This document shows positions 15,325-21,593 of a stretch of 21,593 nt of DNA, piece by piece. Under the pieces are notes generated by a model. The model was given only the letters and a program-made list of their open reading frames with translations, was not told the origin of the DNA and made no database searches. The stretch is from positions 1-21,593 of the forward strand of contig JAUVQN010000003.1 in NCBI GenBank assembly GCA_030598125.1. Reading direction: 5' to 3'. Position 1 is the stretch's first letter. Every line of letters begins with the position of its first letter. A program made the translations under genes and the position numbers. The stretch comes from Coriobacteriia bacterium (GTDB lineage Bacteria; Actinomycetota; Coriobacteriia; Anaerosomatales; JAUVQN01).

Positions 15325-15382
15325 GGAGACGCCCCGAGCGAGTGCTAGCATGGCCCCAGCTCATCGACGGCCGGGAGGTCCC

Positions 15383-15964
15383 GTGCACGACCGCAAGTTC
15401 GACCCCGCGAAGCTCGAACGCCTCAACGACCCCGAGCGCCTCGAGAGACTGGACCCGGACACGCTGTGGGAGGCTGCGGGCGCGCCCGACGCGGCCGTCG
15501 TCGTGGACATCGGTGCCGGGACGGGCCTCTTCGCGTTCGAGTTCGCCCGAAGGATGCACGGCGGCACCGTGTATGCGTGCGACACGGAAGAGGTCATGCT
15601 CGAGTGGATCGGTACGCATACACCTCCCGACCTGCCGGCGGAGATCGTCACCGCCCTCTCCGAAGAGAACCGCCTCCCACTTCCCGACGGCATCGCCGAC
15701 CTGGTCGTGATGCTCAGCCTCCACCACGAGCTCCACGCACCGACCCTGCTGCTCGAGGATGCCGCGCGCGTGTCCCGCGCTGGCGCGAGACTGCTTGTCG
15801 TCGACTGGAAGGCAGGCGAGACGCCAGGCGGTCCACCGCAGGCGATCCGGGTGACACCGGAGCGCATCTGCGAGGACGCGCTCGCGGCCGGCTGGACCGC
15901 GTGCGAGATCCACGATCCGCTCGAATGGCATTCGGTGGTGACAGCGGTCCTCGCGAGCGACTGA
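15383..15964 (+). CDS. Class I SAM-dependent methyltransferase
   Basis: A 193-aa soluble methyltransferase. SAM-binding motif I is VVVDIGAGTGLFAFEFARR, followed by VYACDTEEVMLEWI with the acidic residue for the SAM ribose. The later LPLPDGIADLVVMLSLHHEL is motif II/post-I as in UbiE-type proteins, and ARLLVVDWKAGE is motif III. The N-terminus FDPAKLERLNDPERLERLDP is a leader I associate with a group of small UbiE-like methyltransferases. The GTG at 15383 has GGGAGGT three bases before it; the ATG at 15350 in the same frame has no ribosome site. It is divergent from the exporter and may share control with it. The methyl acceptor is unknown. Confidence 0.85.
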   Translation: MHDRKFDPAKLERLNDPERLERLDPDTLWEAAGAPDAAVVVDIGAGTGLFAFEFARRMHGGTVYACDTEEVMLEWIGTHTPPDLPAEIVTALSEENRLPLPDGIADLVVMLSLHHELHAPTLLLEDAARVSRAGARLLVVDWKAGETPGGPPQAIRVTPERICEDALAAGWTACEIHDPLEWHSVVTAVLASD

Positions 15965-16034
15965 CGCACCCAGCTGAGCGGGAGACCATCGGGCGCTGCC
16001 CCTCCGCGCGACACGCCTCGGCGTCCCGGCGCGC

Positions 16035-17573
16035 CTACATGGAGTCCAGGCGGTCCATGTAGCGCGCGTACGCGGGGTCCCGGAGGAAGTCCAGCACGCG
16101 CTTGCGCCCGATCGCGAGGAAGCTCACCGGGGCGTACTTGTAGGCGACGTGCATGCGGAACCACGACGCGAGCCGCCTCTTGGGCGACAGCTGCTTGAGG
16201 AACGCTCGCTGTCCCTCGCCGAGACGTCGGAACCTCAGGAAGGTGCCGGTGAGTGCCGCGCCGACCACGCGTGCCTTGGAGTAGAAGTGCTCGTACTCGT
16301 CGCCGACGAGCCGGAGCATCTCGTACGGTGTCATCCGCTCCGGCCTCAAGACCACGTGCATACCGTCATAGAGGTCGAGCTCGTCGGCGTCGGTGAAGAG
16401 CATCGTCCCGGCCTGCTCGTGCGCGCGCGTCCGCTTCGTTCCCGGCAGCGGCGTCTCGAACAGGTACTGCAGCGAGTCCACGTAGCGCCGCGCGTAGTCT
16501 CCGTTGCGCTTGACGACCTCTCTCGTGTCGTCGTTCAGGGCGATGAACATCCCGTGGACGAGAAGGCCGTAGCGCCGCATCGCCTTCAGCGCCCGGGCCG
16601 TCTTCGACGCGTCCGTATGCTTGCTCACGCGCTCCAAGCTCGTGTCGTCGCAGGACTCGACGCCGACGCAGACGACCGTGAGGGCCGCCGCCTTCTTGAG
16701 CAGTCGCAAGAGCTCGCGATCGAGCGACCCGTCCTTCCTGAAGACCGCGTCGGCTCGCATCTGGGTGACGAGGATGCCGCCGTAGCCACGCGCGATCGCC
16801 CCTCGTAGGAACTCCAAGAAGGCTGGCTTGTTCGCGGCGGCGTTGTCGTCGATGAGGAACGCAGTCGAGTAGCCCGCGCCCTGCGCCTGGGCGAGCTCCT
16901 CGACGCTGCGACCCTCGTCGCGCCGCCGGTATCGCGGCCAGATCTCGCAGACCTCGCAGAAGTCGCAGCGCTCGGGACACCCGCGCGCCCTCCACACGGG
17001 AGCGACGGATCCGTGGCCGGCCCCTTCGACGAGGGACCACTCGACGAAGGGGAGCGCATCGAGGTCCTCGCGGGCGAGCTGCACGGGCGGCGGTGCTTCG
17101 CGAAGCCGGCCGTCCTCGAGCCATGCGAGACCGGCGAGTGCGCGGACCCTCTCGCTATCCTGGGCGATGAGCGCGTCCAAGAGCGGCGGGAGCACGTGCT
17201 CGCCCTCGCCCTTCACCACGTAGTCGGCTCCGAGATCGAGACTCCGTTGCGGATCGCACGTAGGTTCCGGCCCTCCGAAGATGACGACGGCATGGGGGTT
17301 GGCCGCGCGCGCCCGCTCTAGCAGCTCGCGGGTGCGCGGCAGCGTGCAGGTGATGGTGGAGAAGCCGACGACGTCGGCCGTGGCCACGAAACCCCAGTCC
17401 ACCGAGCCCTTGCCGCTGATGTCCTCGACGTATGCCCGGGTCTCGTAGCCCGCGTCACGGGCCACGGTGGCGAGCAAGGGCACGCCGCGTCCCATGGCCA
17501 CGTGCGAGTAGATGTTGAGTCCGGGCGATCCTGCCTCGATGAGGGCGAGGCGTCCCTTCGACGTATCCGTCAC
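16035..17573 (-). CDS. B12-binding-domain radical SAM protein (BchE-like)
   Basis: A 512-aa protein. The N-terminal Rossmann-like domain (about 8-135) has the PLLATVARDAGYETRAYVED, ADVVGFSTITCTLPRT and VVIFGGPEPTCDPQRSL segments of cobalamin-binding radical SAM proteins. I see no DxHxxG motif, so cobalamin, if bound, would lack that His ligand. The radical SAM cluster is Cys199, 203 and 206 (C-x3-C-x2-C in RGCPERCDFC), with Cys209 nearby. The core continues through FLIDDNAAANKP, VTQMRADAV, CVGVESCDDTSLERVSK and HGMFIALNDDT. A long C-terminal tail (about 400-512) has many basic and aromatic residues. It starts at a GTG with GAGG about 9 bases upstream. It is not an anaerobic sulfatase maturase by layout, lacking the SPASM-type cysteines. 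The reaction is unknown. Confidence 0.85.
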   Translation of the reverse strand: MTDTSKGRLALIEAGSPGLNIYSHVAMGRGVPLLATVARDAGYETRAYVEDISGKGSVDWGFVATADVVGFSTITCTLPRTRELLERARAANPHAVVIFGGPEPTCDPQRSLDLGADYVVKGEGEHVLPPLLDALIAQDSERVRALAGLAWLEDGRLREAPPPVQLAREDLDALPFVEWSLVEGAGHGSVAPVWRARGCPERCDFCEVCEIWPRYRRRDEGRSVEELAQAQGAGYSTAFLIDDNAAANKPAFLEFLRGAIARGYGGILVTQMRADAVFRKDGSLDRELLRLLKKAAALTVVCVGVESCDDTSLERVSKHTDASKTARALKAMRRYGLLVHGMFIALNDDTREVVKRNGDYARRYVDSLQYLFETPLPGTKRTRAHEQAGTMLFTDADELDLYDGMHVVLRPERMTPYEMLRLVGDEYEHFYSKARVVGAALTGTFLRFRRLGEGQRAFLKQLSPKRRLASWFRMHVAYKYAPVSFLAIGRKRVLDFLRDPAYARYMDRLDSM

Positions 17574-17869
17574 GGCCGTCGCCTCTGTCGCATCCGCTCA
17601 GGTAGGTCCTTCGACCACTATAGCGCGCTGCCGAAGCGCCCACAGAGAACCCTGGTGCGACAGTCGGAGCTCCCTGCTCGAAGCCGTCGAGCGCCAGCGC
17701 GAGCAGCGAACCCGAACACGACGACGAGACAGCAGAGATGCCGGCCTCCTCGCGCGCCTCGGCGATGAACGAGAAGGAGCGACCCAGCGAGGAACCCCCA
17801 GAAGGCGGCCTGAGCTGTAGTGGACGCGCAGCGCTCCCTCCACGCAGCCTGACCGAACCCGCTCCCGCC
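17574..17869. other. Gene-free interval upstream of the radical SAM gene
   Basis: 296 bases between the sulfatase stop and the radical SAM start. It holds no intact gene. On the minus strand a TATAGT -10-like hexamer (17617-17622, five of six matches) would give a leader of about 37 bases to the GTG at 17573, but no convincing -35 precedes it. The middle contains the possible transporter remnant listed separately. Confidence 0.4.
17636..17812 (-). pseudogene. Possible remnant of a ZIP-like metal transporter gene
   Basis: Reading the minus strand from 17812, one frame gives QAAFWGFLAGSLLLV (to 17768), which resembles the N-terminal helix of ZIP-type zinc/divalent metal transporters. From there an adjacent frame reads FIAEAREEAG, then GSLLALALDGFEQGAP and GFSVGAS. 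These loosely recall the family's LALG-x-LLDGIPES-x-x-IGLS helix, but the conserved Pro-Glu is missing. No start codon with a ribosome site or continuous frame exists. Together this could be a frame-shifted, internally deleted fragment. The resemblance is from memory and short, so chance is a real alternative. Confidence 0.2.
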
Positions 17870-19429
17870 CTAGATCGACACGCCGGGCTCGGCCAGTGGA
17901 TGCCGCTGCGGCAAGCGGTAGAGCGTGTCGCGGATGGCGGCCACCATCTCCGCCTGCTCGGCCTTGACCGACGGATCGCTCCAGAGGTTGTTGCGCTCCG
18001 TCGGGTCCTCTTCGAGGTCGTAGAACTCTCCCTCGGTGCCGTCGTACGTGAAGGTCGGCAGGTACGAGACGCACTTCTTCCCGTTCGCGTACATGCCGTT
18101 CATGATGATGCCGACCTCGTCGGTGTAGCTCTCGTACTGACAGAAGACGCCCTCCCTGCCCTGCGAGTCCGCCTCAGCCGCGTCTTTCGGCAGTGACCTG
18201 CCGTCCACCCACTCGGGAGCATCGATGTCGAAGATGTCGCACCAGGTCGGCGCGAGGTCCAGGAGGCCCACTGGCGCTTCCACGTCCGCCGCCTCCACGT
18301 TCGAGTTCTTCGACGGCTTCCAGATGAGCGGCACGCGCGTGATGTCGTCCGCCATGCTCGGGCCGATGAGCATGAGGCCGTACTCCCCGTCCCAGCCGCC
18401 GTGATCCGGCGTGAAGAAGATGTCGGTGTCCTCGAGCCAACCCTTCTCATCGAGGTGCTTGATGACGCGACCGATGGCGTCGTCGATGAGCGAGTTCTTC
18501 ACGTTGATCGTCGCTCGCAGCTCGCGGACGTTGTCCACGTTCAGGGAACCCTGATACGAGAAGTCCTGGATGCACTCGAACGACACGAACTTCTCGCCCG
18601 TGTACCACCACTTGTAGTGGTCCGGCTTGTCCTCGAGCCATTCGAGTCGCTGCTGGTCGTCCTTGCCCAGACCGGCCGGCTCGGGCATATCCTCCCAGGG
18701 ACAGCGCGGGAGCTCCGACTGCGGCGGATCGTAGGGGTGGTGCGGGTCGGGGAACGACATCCAGACGAAGGCGTCCTCGTCATCACCGAGGAAGTCGAGG
18801 TAGCGGATGGTGTTATCGGCCACCCAGTCCGTGTGGTAGAACTCCTTCGGGATGGGGTTGTGCGCCACATAGATGCAACCCGTGTCGCCGCCCGGAATCA
18901 CGTTCATCGTGACCTGGTCGCCGGGGTGCTTCGGCATGTTGAGCAGCGGGTAGTATGTCTCGACGTACTCCGGATGGTTCCGTTCGAGCCACTGAGTGTA
19001 GTGACCGGTCTCCGGAACAAGGTCGTGTGAGGCCACGACCATGAACTCGAAGCCGCGCACCGGACCGAAGCTGTGCTCGGAGCCCAGGTGCGCCTCCATG
19101 CTGCTCGGCGAGGAGAACGGCTCGAAGTGGGGCTTGCCGATGAGCGCCGTGCGCATCCCGTTCTGCCGCATGTGCTCCGCGATCGAGGGAGCATCGTGGG
19201 GAAGCGCGATGCCGTTGTTCCACGAGCCGTGGTGGCGCGTGTACTGACCGGTCAACATCGTCGAGCGCGACGGCATGCAGAGCGGGTTCTGATCGTATGC
19301 ACGCCAGTACTGGATGCCATCTGCCGCGAGAGAGTCGATGGTCGGAGTGGTCGCGGTCTCGTCTCCGGTGCAACCGAGCGTGTCCCAGCGCATCATGTCG
19401 GTGGTGATGTAGAGCACGCGTCGCGCCAT
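17870..19429 (-). CDS. Sulfatase-family hydrolase with formylglycine motif
   Basis: A 519-aa alkaline-phosphatase-superfamily enzyme that hydrolyses sulfate esters or possibly phosphonate/phosphate esters. Metal-binding Asp11 is in ITTDMMRWDTLG. The nucleophile motif is Cys51-x-Pro-Ser-Arg (LCMPSRSTMLTGQYTRHHG), where Cys51 must be oxidised to formylglycine. FVWMSFPDPHHPYDPP and FFTPDHGGWDGEYGLM supply the further metal and substrate residues. The C-terminus has FYDLEEDPTERNNLW, typical of sulfatases. There is no signal peptide, so it acts in the cytoplasm. The ATG at 19429 has GGGGAAGG close upstream. No maturase (FGE or anSME) and no dedicated transporter is in the window. It lies 88 bases after trpA on the same strand. 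Arylsulfatase, choline-sulfatase-like and phosphonate monoester hydrolase activities cannot be separated here. Confidence 0.88.
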   Translation of the reverse strand: MARRVLYITTDMMRWDTLGCTGDETATTPTIDSLAADGIQYWRAYDQNPLCMPSRSTMLTGQYTRHHGSWNNGIALPHDAPSIAEHMRQNGMRTALIGKPHFEPFSSPSSMEAHLGSEHSFGPVRGFEFMVVASHDLVPETGHYTQWLERNHPEYVETYYPLLNMPKHPGDQVTMNVIPGGDTGCIYVAHNPIPKEFYHTDWVADNTIRYLDFLGDDEDAFVWMSFPDPHHPYDPPQSELPRCPWEDMPEPAGLGKDDQQRLEWLEDKPDHYKWWYTGEKFVSFECIQDFSYQGSLNVDNVRELRATINVKNSLIDDAIGRVIKHLDEKGWLEDTDIFFTPDHGGWDGEYGLMLIGPSMADDITRVPLIWKPSKNSNVEAADVEAPVGLLDLAPTWCDIFDIDAPEWVDGRSLPKDAAEADSQGREGVFCQYESYTDEVGIIMNGMYANGKKCVSYLPTFTYDGTEGEFYDLEEDPTERNNLWSDPSVKAEQAEMVAAIRDTLYRLPQRHPLAEPGVSI

Positions 19430-19517
19430 CGCCTTCCCCTTCTCCCGCGGCTTCCGTCTTCTAGTTCATCCCCGCTTCACAAAGAGTCAGACAGTGGCTT
19501 CGCGTGCCGCGTCGATG

Positions 19518-20285
19518 CTACCCGAGCGCCCCTCGCAGGCTCGCGACGAAGCGCTCCACGTCGTCGGGGTCGTCCTGTCGCGCGACGATCGCGCTACCGA
19601 CGATGACCCCGTCGGCGACACTCCCGACCAGCGCCGCAGCCTCCGGCGTGCCGATGCCGAAGCCCACCGCGACCGGCAGCTCCGTCGCGGCGCGCACCCG
19701 CTCGACGAGCGCGGTGAGACCCGGCGCAATGCCGTCCCGCACACCCGTGACGCCGAGCGCCGAGACGCAGTAGACGAACCCGCTCGAGCGCTCCCCCACC
19801 ATGCGCAAGCGTTCCGGCGTGGATGTCGGTGCCGCGAGGAAGACGGTGTCGAGCCCTTCCGAGGCGGCGAGCCACTCGTCCGCGGCGTCGACGGGCAAGT
19901 CAGGGACGATGAACCCGCCGACCCCTGCCTCCCGTGCGACCTCGGCGACGCGGTCGAGGCCCATTCGCAGCATCGGGTTGTAGTACGTCATGAGCGCGAC
20001 CGGTGGCGAGTCGTCCTCAGCTGCGATGAAGTCGCGCGCGAGCTCGAGTGCGTCGGCGAGACCGACGCCGCGGAAGAGGGCGTGCCATCCCGCTCCGCGG
20101 ATCGTCTTGCCGTCCGCGAGCGGGTCGCCGTAGGGGACGCCGAGCTCGATGAGGTCCGCGCCCGCTCTCGCGGCCGCGCGCACGGACGCGAGCGACGTCT
20201 CCCGGTCCGGGTACCCGGTCATCAGATAGGTGACGAGCGCGGGCCGGTCGTGCCGGAACGCGCGCTGAAGGCCCTCAGCCGCCAC
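19518..20285 (-). CDS. trpA: Tryptophan synthase alpha subunit
   Basis: A 255-aa TIM-barrel that cleaves indole-3-glycerol phosphate to indole and glyceraldehyde 3-phosphate, passing indole to TrpB. Catalytic Glu47 (IELGVPYGDP) and Asp58 (PLADGKTIR) correspond to Glu49 and Asp60 of the classic enzyme. LVTYLMTGYPDRETS, GFIVPDLPVDAADE, VFLAAPTSTPER, VYCVSALGVTG and VGFGIGTPE are all family segments. It begins at a GTG (20285) inside the end of trpB, overlapping by 11 bases, with GGGAGG about 9 bases upstream within trpB. It is the last visible gene of the trp cluster; the sulfatase start is 88 bases beyond its stop. The overlap fits the equimolar alpha-beta complex. Confidence 0.96.
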   Translation of the reverse strand: MAAEGLQRAFRHDRPALVTYLMTGYPDRETSLASVRAAARAGADLIELGVPYGDPLADGKTIRGAGWHALFRGVGLADALELARDFIAAEDDSPPVALMTYYNPMLRMGLDRVAEVAREAGVGGFIVPDLPVDAADEWLAASEGLDTVFLAAPTSTPERLRMVGERSSGFVYCVSALGVTGVRDGIAPGLTALVERVRAATELPVAVGFGIGTPEAAALVGSVADGVIVGSAIVARQDDPDDVERFVASLRGALG

Positions 20286-21519
20286 CGAGCCCGGCCTCCC
20301 TCACGATGTCCACGTCCTTGTCGCCGCGGCCGGAGAGCGTGAGCACAACGACGGCGTCGGAACCGAGCTCGACCGCGAGCCTCGGCAGCAGCGCCAGCGC
20401 GTGGCTCGATTCCAGCGCCGGGATGATGCCTTCCCCGCGACAGAGCAGCTCGAAGGCGACAAGGGCCTCTTCGTCGGTGACCGGCTCGTAGCGCACGAGC
20501 CCCAGGTCGTGGAGGTACGCATGCTCCGGTCCGATTCCCGGGTAGTCGAGACCTGCGGAGATCGAGTGCGCCTCGATCGGATTGCCGCGTTCGTCCTGGA
20601 GCAGGTAGCTCATGAAGCCGTGCATCACGCCCGGCTCACCCTTCGCGAGCGAGGCGCCGTGACGCCCGTCGAGCCCTTCCCCGGCCGCTTCGGCGCCCAC
20701 GAGCAGCGGACGCTCTCCCTCGCCGAGTCCCGTGACGATCGGGTGGAACGTGCCGATCGCGTTCGAGCCGCCGCCGACGCAGGCGCATACGGCGTCGGGC
20801 GTCCCGATCCCGTGTTCGTCGAACTGGGCGAGCAGCTCCCGGCCGATGACGCTCTGGAACTCGCGCACCACCCTCGGGTACGGATGCGGCCCCAGCGCGG
20901 AACCGAGCACGTAGAAGGTGTCCTCGACCCGCTCCGTCCAGTGACGCAGCGTCGCGGTGACCGCCTCGGCGAGCGTGCGAGCACCTTCTTCGACGGGGAC
21001 GACCTCGGCGCCCAACAGCCGACTCTTGTAGACGTTCAGGGACTGGCGGCGGATGTCCTCGCTGCCCATGAAGACGGCGCATTCGAGCCCCAGGAGAGCG
21101 GCCGCGGTGGCCGTGGCCACACCGTGCTGCCCGGCGCCGGTCTCAGCGATGACGCGCGGCTTGCCCATCCGCCTTGCGAGCAGGCACTGCCCGATCGTGT
21201 TGTTGATCTTGTGCGCGCCCGTGTGCGCGAGATCCTCGCGCTTGAGCCACACGGCTCCCAGGCCGACCGCCTCGGCCAGCCGTCGCGCCCGATAGAGTGG
21301 CGTCGGCCGCCCGACGTAGTCGGCAAGAAGGGAGCCGAACTGCTCGAGGAACGCGTCGTCCGTCAGTGCGTCGTCGAAGACGCGCTCCAGTTCCTCGAGC
21401 GCCGGCATCACCGTCTCGGGGACGAAGCGCCCACCGTACGGGCCGTAATAGCCGCGCGCATCGGGCGTGCGGTAGCCCGCGCCGCCGAGCGCCGCGTCTT
21501 CGCGCGTGCGATCGCTCAC
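20275..21519 (-). CDS. trpB: Tryptophan synthase beta subunit
   Basis: A 414-aa PLP enzyme that condenses indole with serine to give tryptophan. YYGPYGGRFVPETVMPAL near the N-terminus, WLKREDLAHTGAHKINN with the PLP-lysine Lys104, AETGAGQHGVATATAAALLG, YVLGSALGPHPYP and the phosphate loop CVGGGSNAIG are diagnostic, and length is normal. I chose the GTG at 21519, not the one at 21525. GGAG lies 8 bases upstream of 21519 but only 2 from 21525, and the first four bases (GTGA) overlap the trpF stop, a common coupling. Its 3' end overlaps trpA by 11 bases. Confidence 0.96.
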   Translation of the reverse strand: MSDRTREDAALGGAGYRTPDARGYYGPYGGRFVPETVMPALEELERVFDDALTDDAFLEQFGSLLADYVGRPTPLYRARRLAEAVGLGAVWLKREDLAHTGAHKINNTIGQCLLARRMGKPRVIAETGAGQHGVATATAAALLGLECAVFMGSEDIRRQSLNVYKSRLLGAEVVPVEEGARTLAEAVTATLRHWTERVEDTFYVLGSALGPHPYPRVVREFQSVIGRELLAQFDEHGIGTPDAVCACVGGGSNAIGTFHPIVTGLGEGERPLLVGAEAAGEGLDGRHGASLAKGEPGVMHGFMSYLLQDERGNPIEAHSISAGLDYPGIGPEHAYLHDLGLVRYEPVTDEEALVAFELLCRGEGIIPALESSHALALLPRLAVELGSDAVVVLTLSGRGDKDVDIVREAGLGGG

Positions 21520-21593
21520 GCCCACAGCTCCGTATCCATGGCCCGGACCGCGGCGGCGAACGCCGACATCTTCATCGTGTCCTTCTCGCCGGG
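21516..21593 (-). CDS. trpF: Phosphoribosylanthranilate isomerase, C-terminal end only
   Basis: Reading in from the right edge on the minus strand gives 25 residues to a TGA at 21516, starting PGEKDTMKMSAFAAAVRAMD. This fits the TrpF C-terminus, which usually reads SSPGVKD followed by a helix such as K-x-x-x-F-x-x-A-V-R. It lies directly upstream of trpB with a four-base GTGA overlap, the normal trpF-trpB-trpA order. The segment is short, so the call rests on the motif plus position. Confidence 0.75.
   Translation of the reverse strand, partial: PGEKDTMKMSAFAAAVRAMDTELWA

Noticed and set aside
15272..15931. Extension of the exporter frame across the methyltransferase
   Set aside because: The opposite-strand methyltransferase motifs are clear, and the exporter start at 15271 has GGAGGT plus a promoter directly upstream.
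15965..16034. Bidirectional terminator between the convergent methyltransferase and radical SAM genes
   Set aside because: Only a very short ACGCC/GGCGT pairing with a 2-base loop and no T-runs; not enough to call.
16035..17573. Reading the radical SAM protein as the sulfatase's maturase (anSME)
   Set aside because: It has an N-terminal B12-type domain and no C-terminal SPASM-type cysteine clusters, so the architecture does not fit.

Overview
The window is GC-rich (by eye about two thirds G+C) and gene-dense, with strong GC-ending codon preference. It looks like the chromosome of a high-GC Actinomycetota relative, most likely an anaerobic lineage near Coriobacteriia. This lineage call is an inference. 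It rests on a pyrophosphate-type phosphofructokinase, an archaeal-type class I aldolase, a separate accD/accA pair, a stand-alone two-CW cysteine protein and a BchE-like radical SAM protein. I see no rRNA, tRNA, CRISPR array, transposase, integrase or phage gene.

Layout. (1) 1-2531, minus strand: a branched-chain amino-acid type ABC uptake system. The lipoprotein receptor (livK) comes first, then a hairpin terminator, then a permease (livH) that runs off the left edge and is unusually long. (2) 2764-4638, plus strand: an LsrF-like class I aldolase and a zinc-dependent medium-chain dehydrogenase, probably co-transcribed. (3) 8786-4649, minus strand: an apparent operon of class I fructose-bisphosphate aldolase, accD, accA and PPi-dependent phosphofructokinase, joining reversible PPi-linked glycolysis to malonyl-CoA formation. 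(4) 10396-8963, minus: a 68-aa protein of unknown function and a membrane Cache-HAMP sensor with no output domain. (5) 12678-10613, minus: glutamine-dependent NAD+ synthetase and a GNAT acetyltransferase. (6) 13196-12813, minus: a stand-alone two-CW protein. (7) 15271-13397, minus: a 14-TM DHA2-type exporter with a very long acidic loop, expressed from a promoter with a perfect -35 hexamer and an operator-like inverted repeat. It is divergent from a small SAM methyltransferase (15383-15964, plus). (8) 17573-16035, minus: a B12-binding-type radical SAM protein, followed upstream by about 300 bases that may hold the remains of a ZIP-like transporter. (9) 19429-17870, minus: a cytoplasmic formylglycine-type sulfatase. 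(10) 21593-19518, minus: trpF (3' end only), trpB and trpA, overlapping and translationally coupled.

Most of this is core metabolism. I did not find a clear new defence or mobile system. The best candidates for something undescribed are the extended LivH, the output-less Cache-HAMP protein with its 68-aa partner, the LsrF-like aldolase/dehydrogenase pair outside any lsr context, the exporter's roughly 143-residue acidic loop, and the sulfatase/radical SAM neighbourhood. Many long overlapping open frames on the opposite strand are codon-bias shadows and are not annotated.
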